Shown piece after piece: positions 42,374 through 53,055 of a stretch of DNA of 64,000 nt. The stretch spans positions 62,217,642-62,281,641 of the forward strand of contig NC_090739.1 in assembly GCF_036898095.1 (NCBI RefSeq), written 5' to 3'. Source of the stretch: Palaemon carinicauda (Eukaryota > Arthropoda > Malacostraca > Decapoda > Palaemonidae). The position numbers were made by a program, and so were the translations under genes. The notes under the pieces were generated by a model that was not told where the DNA came from, made no database searches, and saw only the letters and a list, made by a program, of their open reading frames with translations. How positions within the stretch are numbered: the first letter of the stretch is position 1; each line of letters begins with the position of its first letter.

Positions 42374-44861
42374 GGGTGTCCTTTTGTATCAGGGCCGCAG
42401 ACAAGTCCTTAACAAGCTCTTCGGGAAAAAGGAACTTCGAGAGCGGAGCGAAAAGGAGTTGAGACCTTTGACAAGGTGTGATGCTGGAGGAAAGGAAGGT
42501 ACAAAGCTGCTCCCTTTTCTTAAGAACCCCTGACACAAACATCGAAGCAAGCTCGCCAGATCCATCCCTAATGGCCTTATCCATGCAGGACATCAAGAGC
42601 ATGGCAGAGTCCTTGTCCGCAGGGGAGGTCTTCTTGCTAAGGGCCCCCAGGCACCAGTCTAGGAAATTGAACATCTCAAATGCTCTAAAAACACCTTTCA
42701 GAAAGTGATCAAGGTCTGAGAAGGTCCAGCAAACCTTAGAGCGCCTCATTGCTGTTCTACGAGGAGAGTCTACCAGACTTGAGAAGTCAGCCTGGGCAGA
42801 GGCAGGTACTCCCAAGCCTGGATCCTCTCCTGTGGCATACCAAACGCCCGCTTTAGAAGTGAGCTTAGTCGGAGGAAACATGAAGGAAGTCTTTCCAAGT
42901 TGTTGCTTAGACTGCAACCACTCCCCTAAAATCCTTAACGCTCTCTTAGAGGACCTTGCTAAGACGAGCTTAGTATACGTAGACTTAGCTGGCTGCATGC
43001 CCAGCGAAAACTCAGATGGCGGAGAGCGGGGGATAGCACAGACAAAGTGGTCTGGGTATACCTCTCTTAAAAGAGCCAAGACCTTACGAAAGTCAATAGG
43101 AGGCGGAGAAGACTTGGATTCATCCACGTCTGATGAGGGATCCAGGTGTGCAGTCTCATCATCAGAAACCTCATCACCAGAGTGTAGCGAAGAGATCGGT
43201 AAGGTATGCTGAACAGCAGAATCAGCACGAGCTGGAACAAAAATACTTGTGGTTTCCTCCTCAAGTCTCTGTTGAGGGAACACCTGAGGCTCAGGTTGCA
43301 AAGGCTGATCCAAAGAAGTAGCAGAAGGTAGGCGCATGGGTGGAGGGGGCTGACTCCTGGCATGAGTGTCTGAACTCAAGAGTTGCGCTTGCTGTGTGGT
43401 TGGTGGATGCGCAGTAGCAGGTTCCTGAGGAACGAGTTGAGGTTCCTGAGGTGTGAGCTGTGAGCGATGAGGTAGAGGCTGCGCAGAACGCAGTAATTGT
43501 CTCGCGAGTTGAGGTTCCTGAGGCGCAAGGCTAAGGTGTTGAGGTGCTTGCCTTGAGGAGGGTTGAGGTCGCTGCAGCGAGAGCTGAGGAGTCTGACTCA
43601 TGGATGGGAGAGGTTGTTGTACCTCAAGAGAGTGTTGCCTCACTGGTGGAACTGCAAGTGGAAGCGGAGGAAGTAAGGTATAAGCTTCCTGTTCCCATTG
43701 CTGAGGTTGCCTTAAGGAAGGCGGAGGGAGCTGCACACCACTGGAAACAGTCAACTCAGAACGTGCTAAGGTATCCTGAGGAGCCTCAACATCGTACGCC
43801 TGGCAGGCAGTACTGCGGTTAGGCGGAGCGATCGCAGGAGGAGGTGTAACCTTCTCAGCCTGACACTCACGCATCAAGACCGCAAGTTGTGACTGCATGG
43901 ACTGCAGTAGAGTCAACTTGGGGTCTGCAGACACTAAGGTCTGCTGAGGTAAAGCCTTAACAGCAGAGATCTGTTGCGGCAGTACCTTACTCCTCTTAGG
44001 AGGAGTGCACTCAACTGATGACTGCGGCGAGTCAGAGCTGATCCAATGACTGCAGCCAGGTTGAGCTCTTGAGGTCTGGACTCTGCGCTTGAGTGGTCTT
44101 GAGACCTGAGTCCAACGTTTCTTTCCTGACAACTCTTCAGCAGACGAGTAAAAGACGGGCTCAATCGTCTGCAGGTGGGAGTGACGGTCTCTAGAAGACA
44201 CGCCCGCAACCACCGAGGATACTTCTGTGCGCCGATCAAGGCCTGCCGAACCCTTTTGCCCTTCGACATTGCTTCTCCCCTGGGCTTGGGAGCTTGCAAG
44301 AGGTCCCGGACTGGGAGGACGACTGGCACGCACAGAAGTACCCTCACGCACCACACTGACACTGACACTAGCACTTGGCACTGCACTGACACTAGCACTC
44401 GTCACAGCACTGGCACTAATACCACCCACTGCACTCTTGACCTTAAGTTCCTTGACTTCGGCCATAAGAGACTTATGATCACTAACCACTGACTCTACTT
44501 TGTCACCTAAAGCCTGAATGGCACGCAAAACAACAGACATATCAGGTTGAGGGCAAATAGTAGGTTCGGGGGTAGCCACTACAGGGGGAGGAAAAGGTAG
44601 GGGATCATGAGGTGAGGAAAAAAGTGAAGAGCGAGAAGAACTCCTCCTAACTCTCTCTCTCTCTAACTTGGTTGAATACTTAAGAAATCGGACAAAATCA
44701 AGTTCCGAAAGTCCGGCGCATTCCTCACATCGATCTTCTAACTGACAGGGCCTTTCCCTACAGTCAGAACAAGCGGTGTGAGGATCTACCGAGGCCTTCG
44801 GAATACGCCTATTACAAGACCTACATCGTCTATGTGGAGGGGCTTGTGAAATGTCAGACAT
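42171..44861 (-). CDS. DIRS gag-like protein of copy C (896 aa)
   Basis: It starts MSDISQAPPHRRCRSCNRRI, with the Cys/His cluster in the first 60 residues. It is about 80 residues longer than gag of A and D because of a Gln/Pro-rich region around residues 350-540 (QLPPPSLRQPQQWEQ and similar). The helical domain (RSSKRALRILGEWLQSKQQL) and basic tail (SRSKSRKGSKASKG) are conserved. A short ACT-rich stretch near 44350-44410 encodes SVSVVPSAS-like repeats. It is intact and overlaps RT in the +1 frame. Confidence 0.85.
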   Translation of the reverse strand: MSDISQAPPHRRCRSCNRRIPKASVDPHTACSDCRERPCQLEDRCEECAGLSELDFVRFLKYSTKLERERVRRSSSRSSLFSSPHDPLPFPPPVVATPEPTICPQPDMSVVLRAIQALGDKVESVVSDHKSLMAEVKELKVKSAVGGISASAVTSASVSAVPSASVSVSVVREGTSVRASRPPSPGPLASSQAQGRSNVEGQKGSAGLDRRTEVSSVVAGVSSRDRHSHLQTIEPVFYSSAEELSGKKRWTQVSRPLKRRVQTSRAQPGCSHWISSDSPQSSVECTPPKRSKVLPQQISAVKALPQQTLVSADPKLTLLQSMQSQLAVLMRECQAEKVTPPPAIAPPNRSTACQAYDVEAPQDTLARSELTVSSGVQLPPPSLRQPQQWEQEAYTLLPPLPLAVPPVRQHSLEVQQPLPSMSQTPQLSLQRPQPSSRQAPQHLSLAPQEPQLARQLLRSAQPLPHRSQLTPQEPQLVPQEPATAHPPTTQQAQLLSSDTHARSQPPPPMRLPSATSLDQPLQPEPQVFPQQRLEEETTSIFVPARADSAVQHTLPISSLHSGDEVSDDETAHLDPSSDVDESKSSPPPIDFRKVLALLREVYPDHFVCAIPRSPPSEFSLGMQPAKSTYTKLVLARSSKRALRILGEWLQSKQQLGKTSFMFPPTKLTSKAGVWYATGEDPGLGVPASAQADFSSLVDSPRRTAMRRSKVCWTFSDLDHFLKGVFRAFEMFNFLDWCLGALSKKTSPADKDSAMLLMSCMDKAIRDGSGELASMFVSGVLKKREQLCTFLSSSITPCQRSQLLFAPLSKFLFPEELVKDLSAALIQKDTHDLVASSARKTKVATSVPRTYRTPVADTPATRFIPPFRGRAPSRGSSRPDSSRSKSRKGSKASKGKN

Positions 44862-45072
44862 CTTGAATCAAAAGAGTTAGCCAAGTGGGGATTCCAAATC
44901 AAGCAAAAAGATCGTTAACCGTTAATCAGGACTAAATAATAGCTATCTAAGCTAATATAGAAGTTTTCCAGTAAAGCGACAGCCGAAATCTGAGAGAAAT
45001 ACTTCACCAAAAGCCGTGAAAATACTCCAAGATCATAAGCGTATCCCAGAACGTCTTGCCGGAAGCACGACA

Positions 45073-45230
45073 GAGGAAAAATTGAGGAGGTGTCAACAAG
45101 AAGTACTGTAGTACCTGGCCACAGGTGGCGCTGGTGAGTACACCCCCTTCTAGTATTGTGATAGCTGGCGTATCCCTCCATAGAATTCTGTCGGGCAACG
45201 GAGTTGACAGCTACATGATTATCGGGTAAG
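45073..45230. repeat. 5' inverted terminal repeat of copy C
   Basis: It is the near-perfect inverted partner of 38523-38680. The outer end is near 45244. Confidence 0.95.
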
Positions 45231-45244
45231 TTTAATATTGAAAA

Positions 45245-45600
45245 TTTGCTTGTTTAATTTTTGTCATAATACCTAACACTAGTTTTCTTTACCAAAATTT
45301 ATAATTTGCTTCACATATGTCAACAAATTAGAATTTTACACATGTCTATCTAATCCTCCAGAATCATTGCTCAACATTTTTAATGGTTTCCTCCCCCCCC
45401 CCCCCCCCCAGGAATACCCATTACAAAGATTTACTTCTACAATGTTCAAGACCCCCTTTTTTATAAAAAAAAACAAACTTTAATTTCCTGATCTTCAATG
45501 GAAATATTTTGATAACCTTTCAATTCCTTGAATCCCCTTCACCTACCACTACCTATTTATAAACTACTATTGATGTGGTAAAAAATCATTAAACACTTAC
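45245..45600. other. Host intron 3 remainder with a C17 run
   Basis: AT-rich intron between element C and the exon 3 donor. It contains an uninterrupted run of 17 C at 45393-45409. Confidence 0.6.
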
Positions 45601-46669
45601 CTTCAGCTCTTGTATTATCTAACCAAAGAGGGAGAATTCTGTGAGGCTTATGGGGGAGAGGGACAAAAACATCTTTCTTCATAAACATCCTTGCTAAAAT
45701 TCTTCCAAAGCTACCGATCAACATTCGCACTGCCTGGATTACATTTCTATATGATTTGCTTTGGATATTTTTCACTTGCTCTTCTTTGGCTTGAGATAAT
45801 TCCATAGGGTTCTTGGTTTCCTTTTGAGGTATGTCACCACTGCTTTCTTTTTGATCTTCTACTTTGTGAGAGGTAGAATTTCTTGGTTCACAAAACAACG
45901 TCCTTTCATTATTCACGCCTTTTGTAGACAATAAATGACTAGCACGACTAGAAGAAATGTCATTCTGGGCACTGCCATTTGTGACTAAACTAGACAGCCA
46001 TTCAACAAATAATGCTAAGCCTCTATAATCCTTTAAAAATATATAAGCATATAAAATAGAATGCAAACGTCTACTTATATTTTTCTTACAACTGCCTTGT
46101 GCTATGTAAATATCTACATCAGTTTTCCATGCTTTAATAGCACTGTAATACAATCCATTTATGCATAAATTGTTCCCTTGCTTTACCTTGAGCTTTGGGA
46201 AACTAATATCACATTCAAGCTCTTGCAAGCTTCTTTGGACTAGATTCAGAACAGCCACACATTTTTGGTAAGTAGTTTTAACATATTTCTTTTGGATTCT
46301 GATATAAATCTTTTTGATACTACAATATAAACATTTCCAAATAGTTTTCAACCTATGGTTTATGACAGGAACATAAGAATCTTTTTCTGTACCAATGGCC
46401 AAAACTTTCACATTTGTGACAGTGCAACTTGCTGAGCCCTGAAAAACCCCATAAAAATCACACCTGGAATCCATTACAGGCTGGAAGTTATATAGACTGG
46501 CAAGCTGTTTTTCAACAGATGATACAGTCTGTGTTAAGACAAGCACTGTATCAACCATATATCTTTCGTTGCCATGCTTTTCACACTTCAAAATGGTATG
46601 AATGACTCTGTGACAGAGTGACAATGTAGTTTTTACCATATGCAAAGAACTGGGCCATACACACAGAAG
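45601..46669 (-). CDS. Host gene exon 3 (large, 1069 bp)
   Basis: 356 codons plus one base. The acceptor is cttttttcag before 46669 and the donor is tgaag|gtaagtg. It encodes LLCVWPSSLHMVKTTLSLC, then long helical stretches (GLYYSAIKAWKTDVDIYI, YIFLKDYRGLALFVEWLSSL), a hydrophilic insert rich in Lys, Ser and Glu (around QKESSGDIPQKETKN), and VIQAVRMLIGSFGRILARM. No catalytic or membrane motif was recognised. The arrangement suggests helical repeats, perhaps a scaffold. A faint resemblance to large ciliary/WD-type scaffolds is only an impression. Confidence 0.8.
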
Positions 46670-47883
46670 CTGAAAAAAGAAATAATTACAGTATTTCAAT
46701 TTCACAAATACAAACTTATTTCTAATAACACTTATGGCTAAAAATATACACAGTTAGTTGAATGCCCAGTTACTTCAACAGAAAAGAAAGATTTATCATC
46801 CCATTCTTATGAATCATTCCAGACTATCATCATCAATACTATTATCATTATCATTATTATTATAAATTTAATTTTTATTGTTGTTCCCGCAGTTTGATTT
46901 AGACTTGAGTTTGCTCAACAAACGTGCACAATCTCCAAACAAAAATTCTTTGTCTAAAAGATACACAAAATAATGTAAATGCTATGTAATATTGTACAAG
47001 TGTTTTTCCTATAATATTCTGCTTAAGAAAATGTCCTGACAAAAAGTCACCATACAAGTTTAATCTAAAGATTTATAAGCCAAACATCATTAACAATTAA
47101 TAATACATTAATGTTCCTACACCTTCCAAGAGCAAAATTAAAAAATAAAGGAAATTTTGTCAGAATCTTCATCACTCTTAATTTATCCAATCACTGCATC
47201 CTTAAAAACAACTGCATTGTAGGAAAACTTACATATATTAATAATAAACCCTTCAGCCCACACTATAAGTTTAGTATTGTAACTAAGTAGTTTACTTAAA
47301 TTGTCTGATTAAATATAAGAGCTGTCAAATAACTGTCTATTCAGAATGTAAGCCAAACAACAAATGGACACTAGACATCTAGTGATGTTTCTCTTAATGG
47401 TGGGAGAACTTTCAACCAAGGAAAGAATAACTTTTTTGACGTATCCTCACCAGTAATCACACCTTTTCAAGAATTGAATGTAAACTATAAGACCAATAAA
47501 ACAGCAAAAAGGTGAATATTAATGTAAAAACCAATAGCCTCCAGGTGATAAAGCCCATTCAAATTAGAAACAATTACAATAGCTATTGGTAAAGGAAGGA
47601 GACGTGGAATTTCATTTGTCCACTTGTATGGTGATGATGCTTTTCTTGGAAGACAGGAAATTTTAAAAAATACTGATAAAGAAATGAAAGAATGCTTTAA
47701 CCAGAATGTAAAAATTAAAATAGTATTTCTGATTTTAATAAAGTGGATAAGCTGATAATATATTGTATTACCATTCAAAGTCAATAAAAAGGGTAACAAC
47801 TTTTTTCCTATATCAAGGATAATAAATTTAGCAGTACAAAACTATAAACTCTAAAAGATTGCATCAACAAGTATTCCACTTAC
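46670..47883. other. Host intron 2
   Basis: AT-rich, with a (TTA/ATC)-type microsatellite near 46826-46868. No element was recognised. Confidence 0.5.
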
Positions 47884-48099
47884 AGAAACAAACCTATGGA
47901 AAATATTCAGCATATGCACAATCTGAGCTTGATGGACATGTCGATCATCGTCCATTGTAGTTTGCAGCATAGTGCTAATGAAGTTGACTAGGATTTTTGA
48001 AACTCTCTTGATTCTCATCATCCACTCTTGTGTATGAGGTTTGTCATGTGTTAGGATAAAAGTCCAAGCTCCCATGAGATGCTTTATTATGTCTTCAAT
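47884..48099 (-). CDS. Host gene exon 2
   Basis: 216 bp, phase 0 at both ends, 72 codons: IEDIIKHLMGAWTFILTHDK, then TQEWMMRIKRVSKILVNFIS and HQAQIVHMLNIFHRFVS. The acceptor is aattccacag before 48099; the donor is ttct|gtaagtgg. It is amphipathic helical in character and joins exons 1 and 3 without a frame change. Confidence 0.78.
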
Positions 48100-49235
48100 C
48101 TGTGGAATTAAAATAATAAACATGGGAAATAGATGTGGGAGATTCTTGACAAATCAGTCTAAAAGCTTTTACTAAAGTTTTTGAAAACTACCATACTAGT
48201 ATATGCTGACATCAATGTTAAAATCTGATTTGCTTTTACTATTCATTGGTTGTCAGATTTTCAAGCCCCCAATTCTAGGACACGATACAAATAAAAGAAA
48301 ACTTACTTTTGGGTATCATTATAGGCTCAAATATAAAGTTACAATTTTTCAGATGAAGGCTAAAGGAATTAGCCCCATTCATACAATAAGTAACTCTTCA
48401 TTTAATAACTTTACAGAGATAATTCAATAATGAGATGACTTCTTGCTACCAAAGTTCTTGCACATTTTACAAAATAAGTTAGGGTAATAAATACCCAATC
48501 TATTTATTTTTCATTAATAAAAAGTACTGTAATACTTGTATTTATTTACCTTCCATCAACTGCAATATGGTGCTTAAAAAATTGGCCATGCATTTATTCA
48601 TAGCCTGATACTATATAACAAGTTATTATACAAATCACAGAAGCTTGATACTGTATTAACATTGCAGATTAGAATTAAGTAATAAAACCTACAATGCAAA
48701 ATGCAAAGTATAAAATGCAAGGGTTCTCATCTGCCCTAACTTCATCCAGGGCAACCTAAAATTCTCTGCCTTTCTCTGGAATCCCTTGTTTTCATAAAAA
48801 CGTCCGTCTCAATAAAATGACACATCCACAATTACATCTAAACGACTAGAGGACATTAACAAAGACATAAAAGGACCAAGAAAAAGTTTGAAATATACAT
48901 GCCAGAATGGAGACAAGCCCAAGAGAGATGAAAAGAGGTGGTAAGAATAAAAGCTGTTAAATGTAAGAGCCACTTTTTGGCAGTTCCCTTTTGACTTACC
49001 ACTGAGTGCTCTTCACAAACTAATACTGTAGTTGAATTAGATCAGACTAATATTCTATAACATGAAACTAAATATTTAGCTACAATTTAACATTTAAATC
49101 AAAACTGGTGATGACTTATATTGCAATAAAAATCACTGGTCCTGGGAAATTGGCATTGCTACTCTTAAAAAAAAAATTGTATGCTTTTAAGAGTTGAATC
49201 CAACATAACAGAATACATTAAATGACTATACATAC
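48100..49235. other. Host intron 1
   Basis: AT-rich; no element or ORF of note. Confidence 0.5.
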
Positions 49236-49313
49236 CAACCATTCCTCTTCATCAGGGAGAACTTTGACTCTGTTTTGGCTTTCTTTCATTTCCTCTTTAC
49301 CCCACAAATTCAT
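49236..49313 (-). CDS. Host gene exon 1 (first recognised)
   Basis: 78 bp, 26 codons: MNLWGKEEMKESQNRVKV, then LPDEEEWL. The acceptor ttttatttcag directly precedes the ATG at 49313, so this is probably an internal exon or the first coding exon after a 5' UTR intron. The donor is gttg|gtatgt. It joins exon 2 in phase 0. It is short, so weaker than the others. Confidence 0.6.
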
Positions 49314-50036
49314 CTGAAATAAAAACACTACCTAAATATAGAATATAATTAATTGATGACTAACATGTGCTTGACAATATTCTAAAACACTGTACGTACA
49401 GTATTAAGAAAAATATTTAAAACTTACAAGTACGGTATTTTAGTTTTCCCAGATGAATCACATTATTTTCCATTAACCTTATGCAGGCCAAATTCAGTCA
49501 AATCATCTCAAGTAAAGAATGAATAATCCTGTTAAGCATGCTCTTCATGGTGTCAAAACAATTTAGTCTCTCAATAGGCCTGAATGGTTTATAATACACC
49601 ATTACATGGATGACTTAGACAAGCAAGTTTAAGCAAAATATAAGACTGGTTATTGACTTGGGTTATCCAGTCACTCTTAGTGGAGTCACCTTTTTCATCA
49701 GCAAGATATATCAGGTGGTCTAAAGAGTGGGACTACTGAAATTTATGTCAAGACATTTAGATTCATCACATGGCAACAATTCCACCTTTTCTTTAGTAGG
49801 AGGAGTAAGTCTATCAGCAAATAACTAAATACTTTTCCACATCACACTGGAGTTGCACTCTAGAAAAGGAGGATTAAATGCAATAAACTTTGGTTAAGTG
49901 GTGACTTGATGACTGCTACAGTAAAAAGCAACATTATTCTGCTCTATTCTGGACACCACAATTCAGTGAGTGGGGAACAGGGTTGGCATGTATATGAACA
50001 TTAGGTCAGTATTGAAATAACAAATGTTATGACGTA
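49314..50036. other. Unassigned stretch upstream of exon 1
   Basis: No ORF or repeat was recognised; earlier exons or the promoter of the host gene may lie here but were not identified. Confidence 0.35.
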
Positions 50037-50605
50037 AATAGAGTAGATAGGGTTAGGAACGAAGTGGTGAGAGTGAGAACGGGTGTAAGAAATGAGTTAG
50101 CAGCTAGAGTGGATATGAATGTGTTGAGGTGGTTTGGCCATGTTGAGAGAATGGAAAATGGCTGTCTGCTAAAGAAGGTGATGAATGCAAGAGTTAATGG
50201 GAGAAGTACAAGAGGAAGGCCAAGGTTTGGGTGGATGGATGGAGTGAAGGAAGCTCTGGGTGATAGGAGGATAGATGTGAGAGAGGCAAGAGAGCGTGCT
50301 AGAAATAGGAATGAATGGCGAGCGATTGTGACGCAGTTCCGGTAGGCCCTGCTGCTGCCTCCGATGCCTTAGATGACCGCGGAGGTAGCAGCAGTAGGGG
50401 ATTCGGCATTATGAAGCTTCATCTGTGGTGGATAACGGGGGAGGGTGGGCTGTGGCACCCTAGCAGTACCAGCTGAACTCAGTTGAGTCCCTTGTTAGGC
50501 TGGGAGGAACGTAGAGAGTAGAGGTCCCCTTTTTATTTTTGTTTCATTTGTTGATGTCGGCTACCCCCCAAAATTGGGGGAAGTGCCTTGGTATATGTAT
50601 GTACA
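50037..50605 (+). mobile_element. LINE 3' end, same family as 24490-25455
   Basis: It encodes the last 93 codons (50064-50345) of the LINE protein: NVLRWFGHVERMENGCL, STRGRPRFGWMDGVKEALGD, ending EWRAIVTQFR and a stop, then a 3' UTR with ggctaccccccaaaattggg. This copy keeps the terminal codons that are broken in the other. It is heavily 5'-truncated. Confidence 0.82.
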
Positions 50606-51499
50606 GTATGTATGATGACGTAAATTCTCTTTATTTCTATAAACCCCCTCTGATGTTCACATTACTGACTCCCGCACTCTGATGGAGCTGGATTGCCAGT
50701 GAAGAGATGATATGGGGCATTCATAGTTTTTAAAACACAAATGATTAAAATTCTAAACTCACCTCTGGTCTAGATTATTAGCAAGAAACTCTCTCAAAAC
50801 AATTTTTGAAATAAGAGTCTTCAGATTATTACTAAAACTAATTAAAACCCACAAAGGAGAAACCTATTTTTGGGAAAGTTCTGTGTGGTCTCCAAGGACT
50901 TTCCTGTGAAAGGCTAATACAGGAACCTCATATGACATAAATACCAAAAAAATATTGTCTCCCCACCTCTATAGACAGCGTACCAATGTGCAAAGTACGG
51001 AATCAAGTATGTATAAGAGACACCTTCAAGTTCAAGTGCTCTTGAACTCGAACAAAGCACCTCTAATGCTGAAAACCATCTGCTATGAACAACATCAATA
51101 TTGCATCATCATCACATAGCTGAGAGAACCAACGCTACAACTGGGGACCAGTACATGCGCATAAACTTGTGCCCACCCACCATCTATTGTTTTTATGTAA
51201 GAATCTATTGTTCCAAAACCCTTTTTCTGGTTAATGTGCTGTTTGGTCTCCATGGACTTATATCAAAGCATTAATTGAGTAGACTCAAGCACCATCAAGG
51301 ATAATTGTCTACCACCAAGGAATAACATACAACTCCACTTGTTTGTATAACTAAGAAGAAAAATTAACAAGTCCAACTTTCACCTTATAAGGTATGACTC
51401 TAGGGAACACTGGATGCCTATCGTCATGCTTCCGCTGAAGGACCCGACTGAAAAGGTCCTTTTCTCACCAGGGTTGTGGTGGCCAATGTAGTAACGTCC
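50606..51499. other. Unassigned stretch
   Basis: No convincing gene or element was seen. Confidence 0.4.
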
Positions 51500-51790
51500 C
51501 TGACTTGTGAACATTAGACTAGGGTTAGTCTCGCTCAAACTCGTTAGTTTCTTTGGTCGCTGCAACCTCACCTTCCTTGTGGGCTAATGATGAGGGGTTT
51601 GGGGGAGCCTATAGGTCTATCTGCTGAGTCATCAGCAGCCATTACCTGGCCCTCCTAGGTCCTAGCTTGGGTGGAGAGGGGGCTTGGGCACTGATCATAT
51701 ATGGGTCAGTCTAGGGCATTGTCCTGCTTGATAGGGCAATGTCACTGTTCCTTGCCTCTGCCATTCATGAGTGGCCTTTAAACCTTTAAA
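51500..51790 (+). repeat. Dispersed repeat, copy 2
   Basis: Aligned with 16880-17168 in the same orientation. It includes ctgctgagtcatcagcagcc and gcctctgccattcatgagtg and is the better preserved of the two. Confidence 0.7.
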
Positions 51791-52307
51791 CATCCTGTAG
51801 GGATCACGAACAAGCTAGGTACTGTTTAATTAACACCCTATGCCCAGACCAACTTGTAAAGCTCTGGATGTCCTGAAATTACAATTAGCCAAAAAAATAA
51901 AAAAATAAAACTATTGAAGCAGCATTTTTCCTCACATCGTGGGTCTTAAGGCAGGAGACAGGATCAACTTTTTTGATAGAGGTCATTAGAATACAGACAG
52001 CACTTGTTGTGAGGGACTTATTGGTTAGGGTATTTTGAAACAGGCTTTCTTCACAGGATGTGGACCTATGTCAATATAGTTGTTAAGGTACACACCATAC
52101 AGTTTACTATTTCCTTAATTCATGGCCAAAATGTAGAGAATCTCGTCTCTATAGAGGCTTTTTGTTTTTGGCTTAAAATAGGAGGCCTGGGGTCAGGATT
52201 AGAAGATGACCTAGGATATGGTAATGAATTCTTGGTCCCTCCGAAAGGAAGCCAGTTCACCAGCTCACGCTCCTCAGGCTTCAGCTATTAAAATTATGGC
52301 TCTTATG
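51791..52307. other. Unassigned stretch left of DIRS copy D
   Basis: A 77-codon plus-strand frame at 52058-52291 has no recognised similarity. Nothing else is seen. Confidence 0.4.
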
Positions 52308-52348
52308 AAAAATGTTATTTTTATTAATAAAATAAATTTTTGAATATA

Positions 52349-52509
52349 CTTACCCGGTGATCATATAAGCTGTCAGCTCTGCTGCCCGACAGAAAAACCT
52401 AAGGACAAAATACGCCAGCGATCGCTATACAGGTGGGGGTGTACATCAACAGCGCCATCTGTCGAGCAGGTACTCAAGTACTCCATGTCAACACAGAACC
52501 AATTTTCTC
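52349..52509. repeat. 3' inverted terminal repeat of copy D
   Basis: 161-bp inverted partner of 58650-58810, with a change in the outer motif (acttacccgg versus acttagccgg), the same difference as in copy B. Confidence 0.94.
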
Positions 52510-52523
52510 CTCGGCCCACTGGG

Positions 52524-52549
52524 TCTCTATTGGGGAGGAAGGGAGGGTC
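52524..52549. promoter_or_regulatory. Conserved G-rich motif (copy D)
   Basis: The core ggggaggaagggagggtc, in the same position as in B, C and E. Confidence 0.5.
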
Positions 52550-52556
52550 CTTTAAT

Positions 52557-52648
52557 ATATGATCACCGGGTAAGTATATTCAAAAATTTATTTTATTAAT
52601 AAAAATAACATTTTTCAATATTAAACTTAGCCGGTGATCATATAAGCT
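52557..52648. repeat. Internal complementary region of copy D
   Basis: Reverse complement of the 3' outer end (52308-52370) joined to that of the 5' outer end (58786-58824), meeting around aataacatttttcaat. Confidence 0.92.
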
Positions 52649-52771
52649 GATTCACACCCAGGGGGGTCGGTAGAGACCAGCATTACATGTTGACATTATT
52701 AAGAGCTAAGTATTTTGTATTTCATTTTAGCAGTTATTCAAAATAACAAACATAAAATAAATAAGTACCTG

Positions 52772-52825
52772 GTAAGGAAGTCGACTTGAACAATTACTCT
52801 GCCTTTTTAAGTACGTCTTCCTTAC
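52772..52825 (-). promoter_or_regulatory. Conserved 3' UTR hairpin of copy D
   Basis: Arms gtaaggaagtcgactt and aagtacgtcttccttac, as in copy B. Confidence 0.58.
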
Positions 52826-53055
52826 TGAGCCTCGCGATCCTCATAGGATGCTGAGCGACTCCTAGGAGTTGAAGTATGAAGGGTTGCAACCCATACTAAA
52901 GGACCTCATCAAAACCTCTAATCTAGGCGCTTCTCAAGAAAAGAATTTGACCACCCGCCAAATCAACCAGGATGCGAAAGGCTTCTTAGCCTTCCAGACA
53001 ACCCAAAAACAACAATAAAAAACATTTCAAGAGAAAGATTAAAAAGGTTATGGAA

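Larger units (their letters stand above)
38486..45244 (-). mobile_element. DIRS1-like retrotransposon copy C, full length
   Basis: It has 158-bp ITRs with almost no mismatches (38523-38680 and 45073-45230), the G-rich motif, an ICR and a hairpin. gag and YR are open and RT has one stop. Its ITR (acccgataatcatgtagctg) differs from A/B/E and D, so it is a separate subfamily. It takes up 6.8 kb of the 7.3-kb intron 3 of the host gene, in the sense orientation. Near-identical ITRs suggest recent activity. Confidence 0.95.

Noticed and set aside
47485..47799. 104-codon minus-strand frame in intron 2
   Set aside because: AT-rich, Ile/Phe/Leu composition typical of random AT-rich DNA; no splice sites fit the gene phase.
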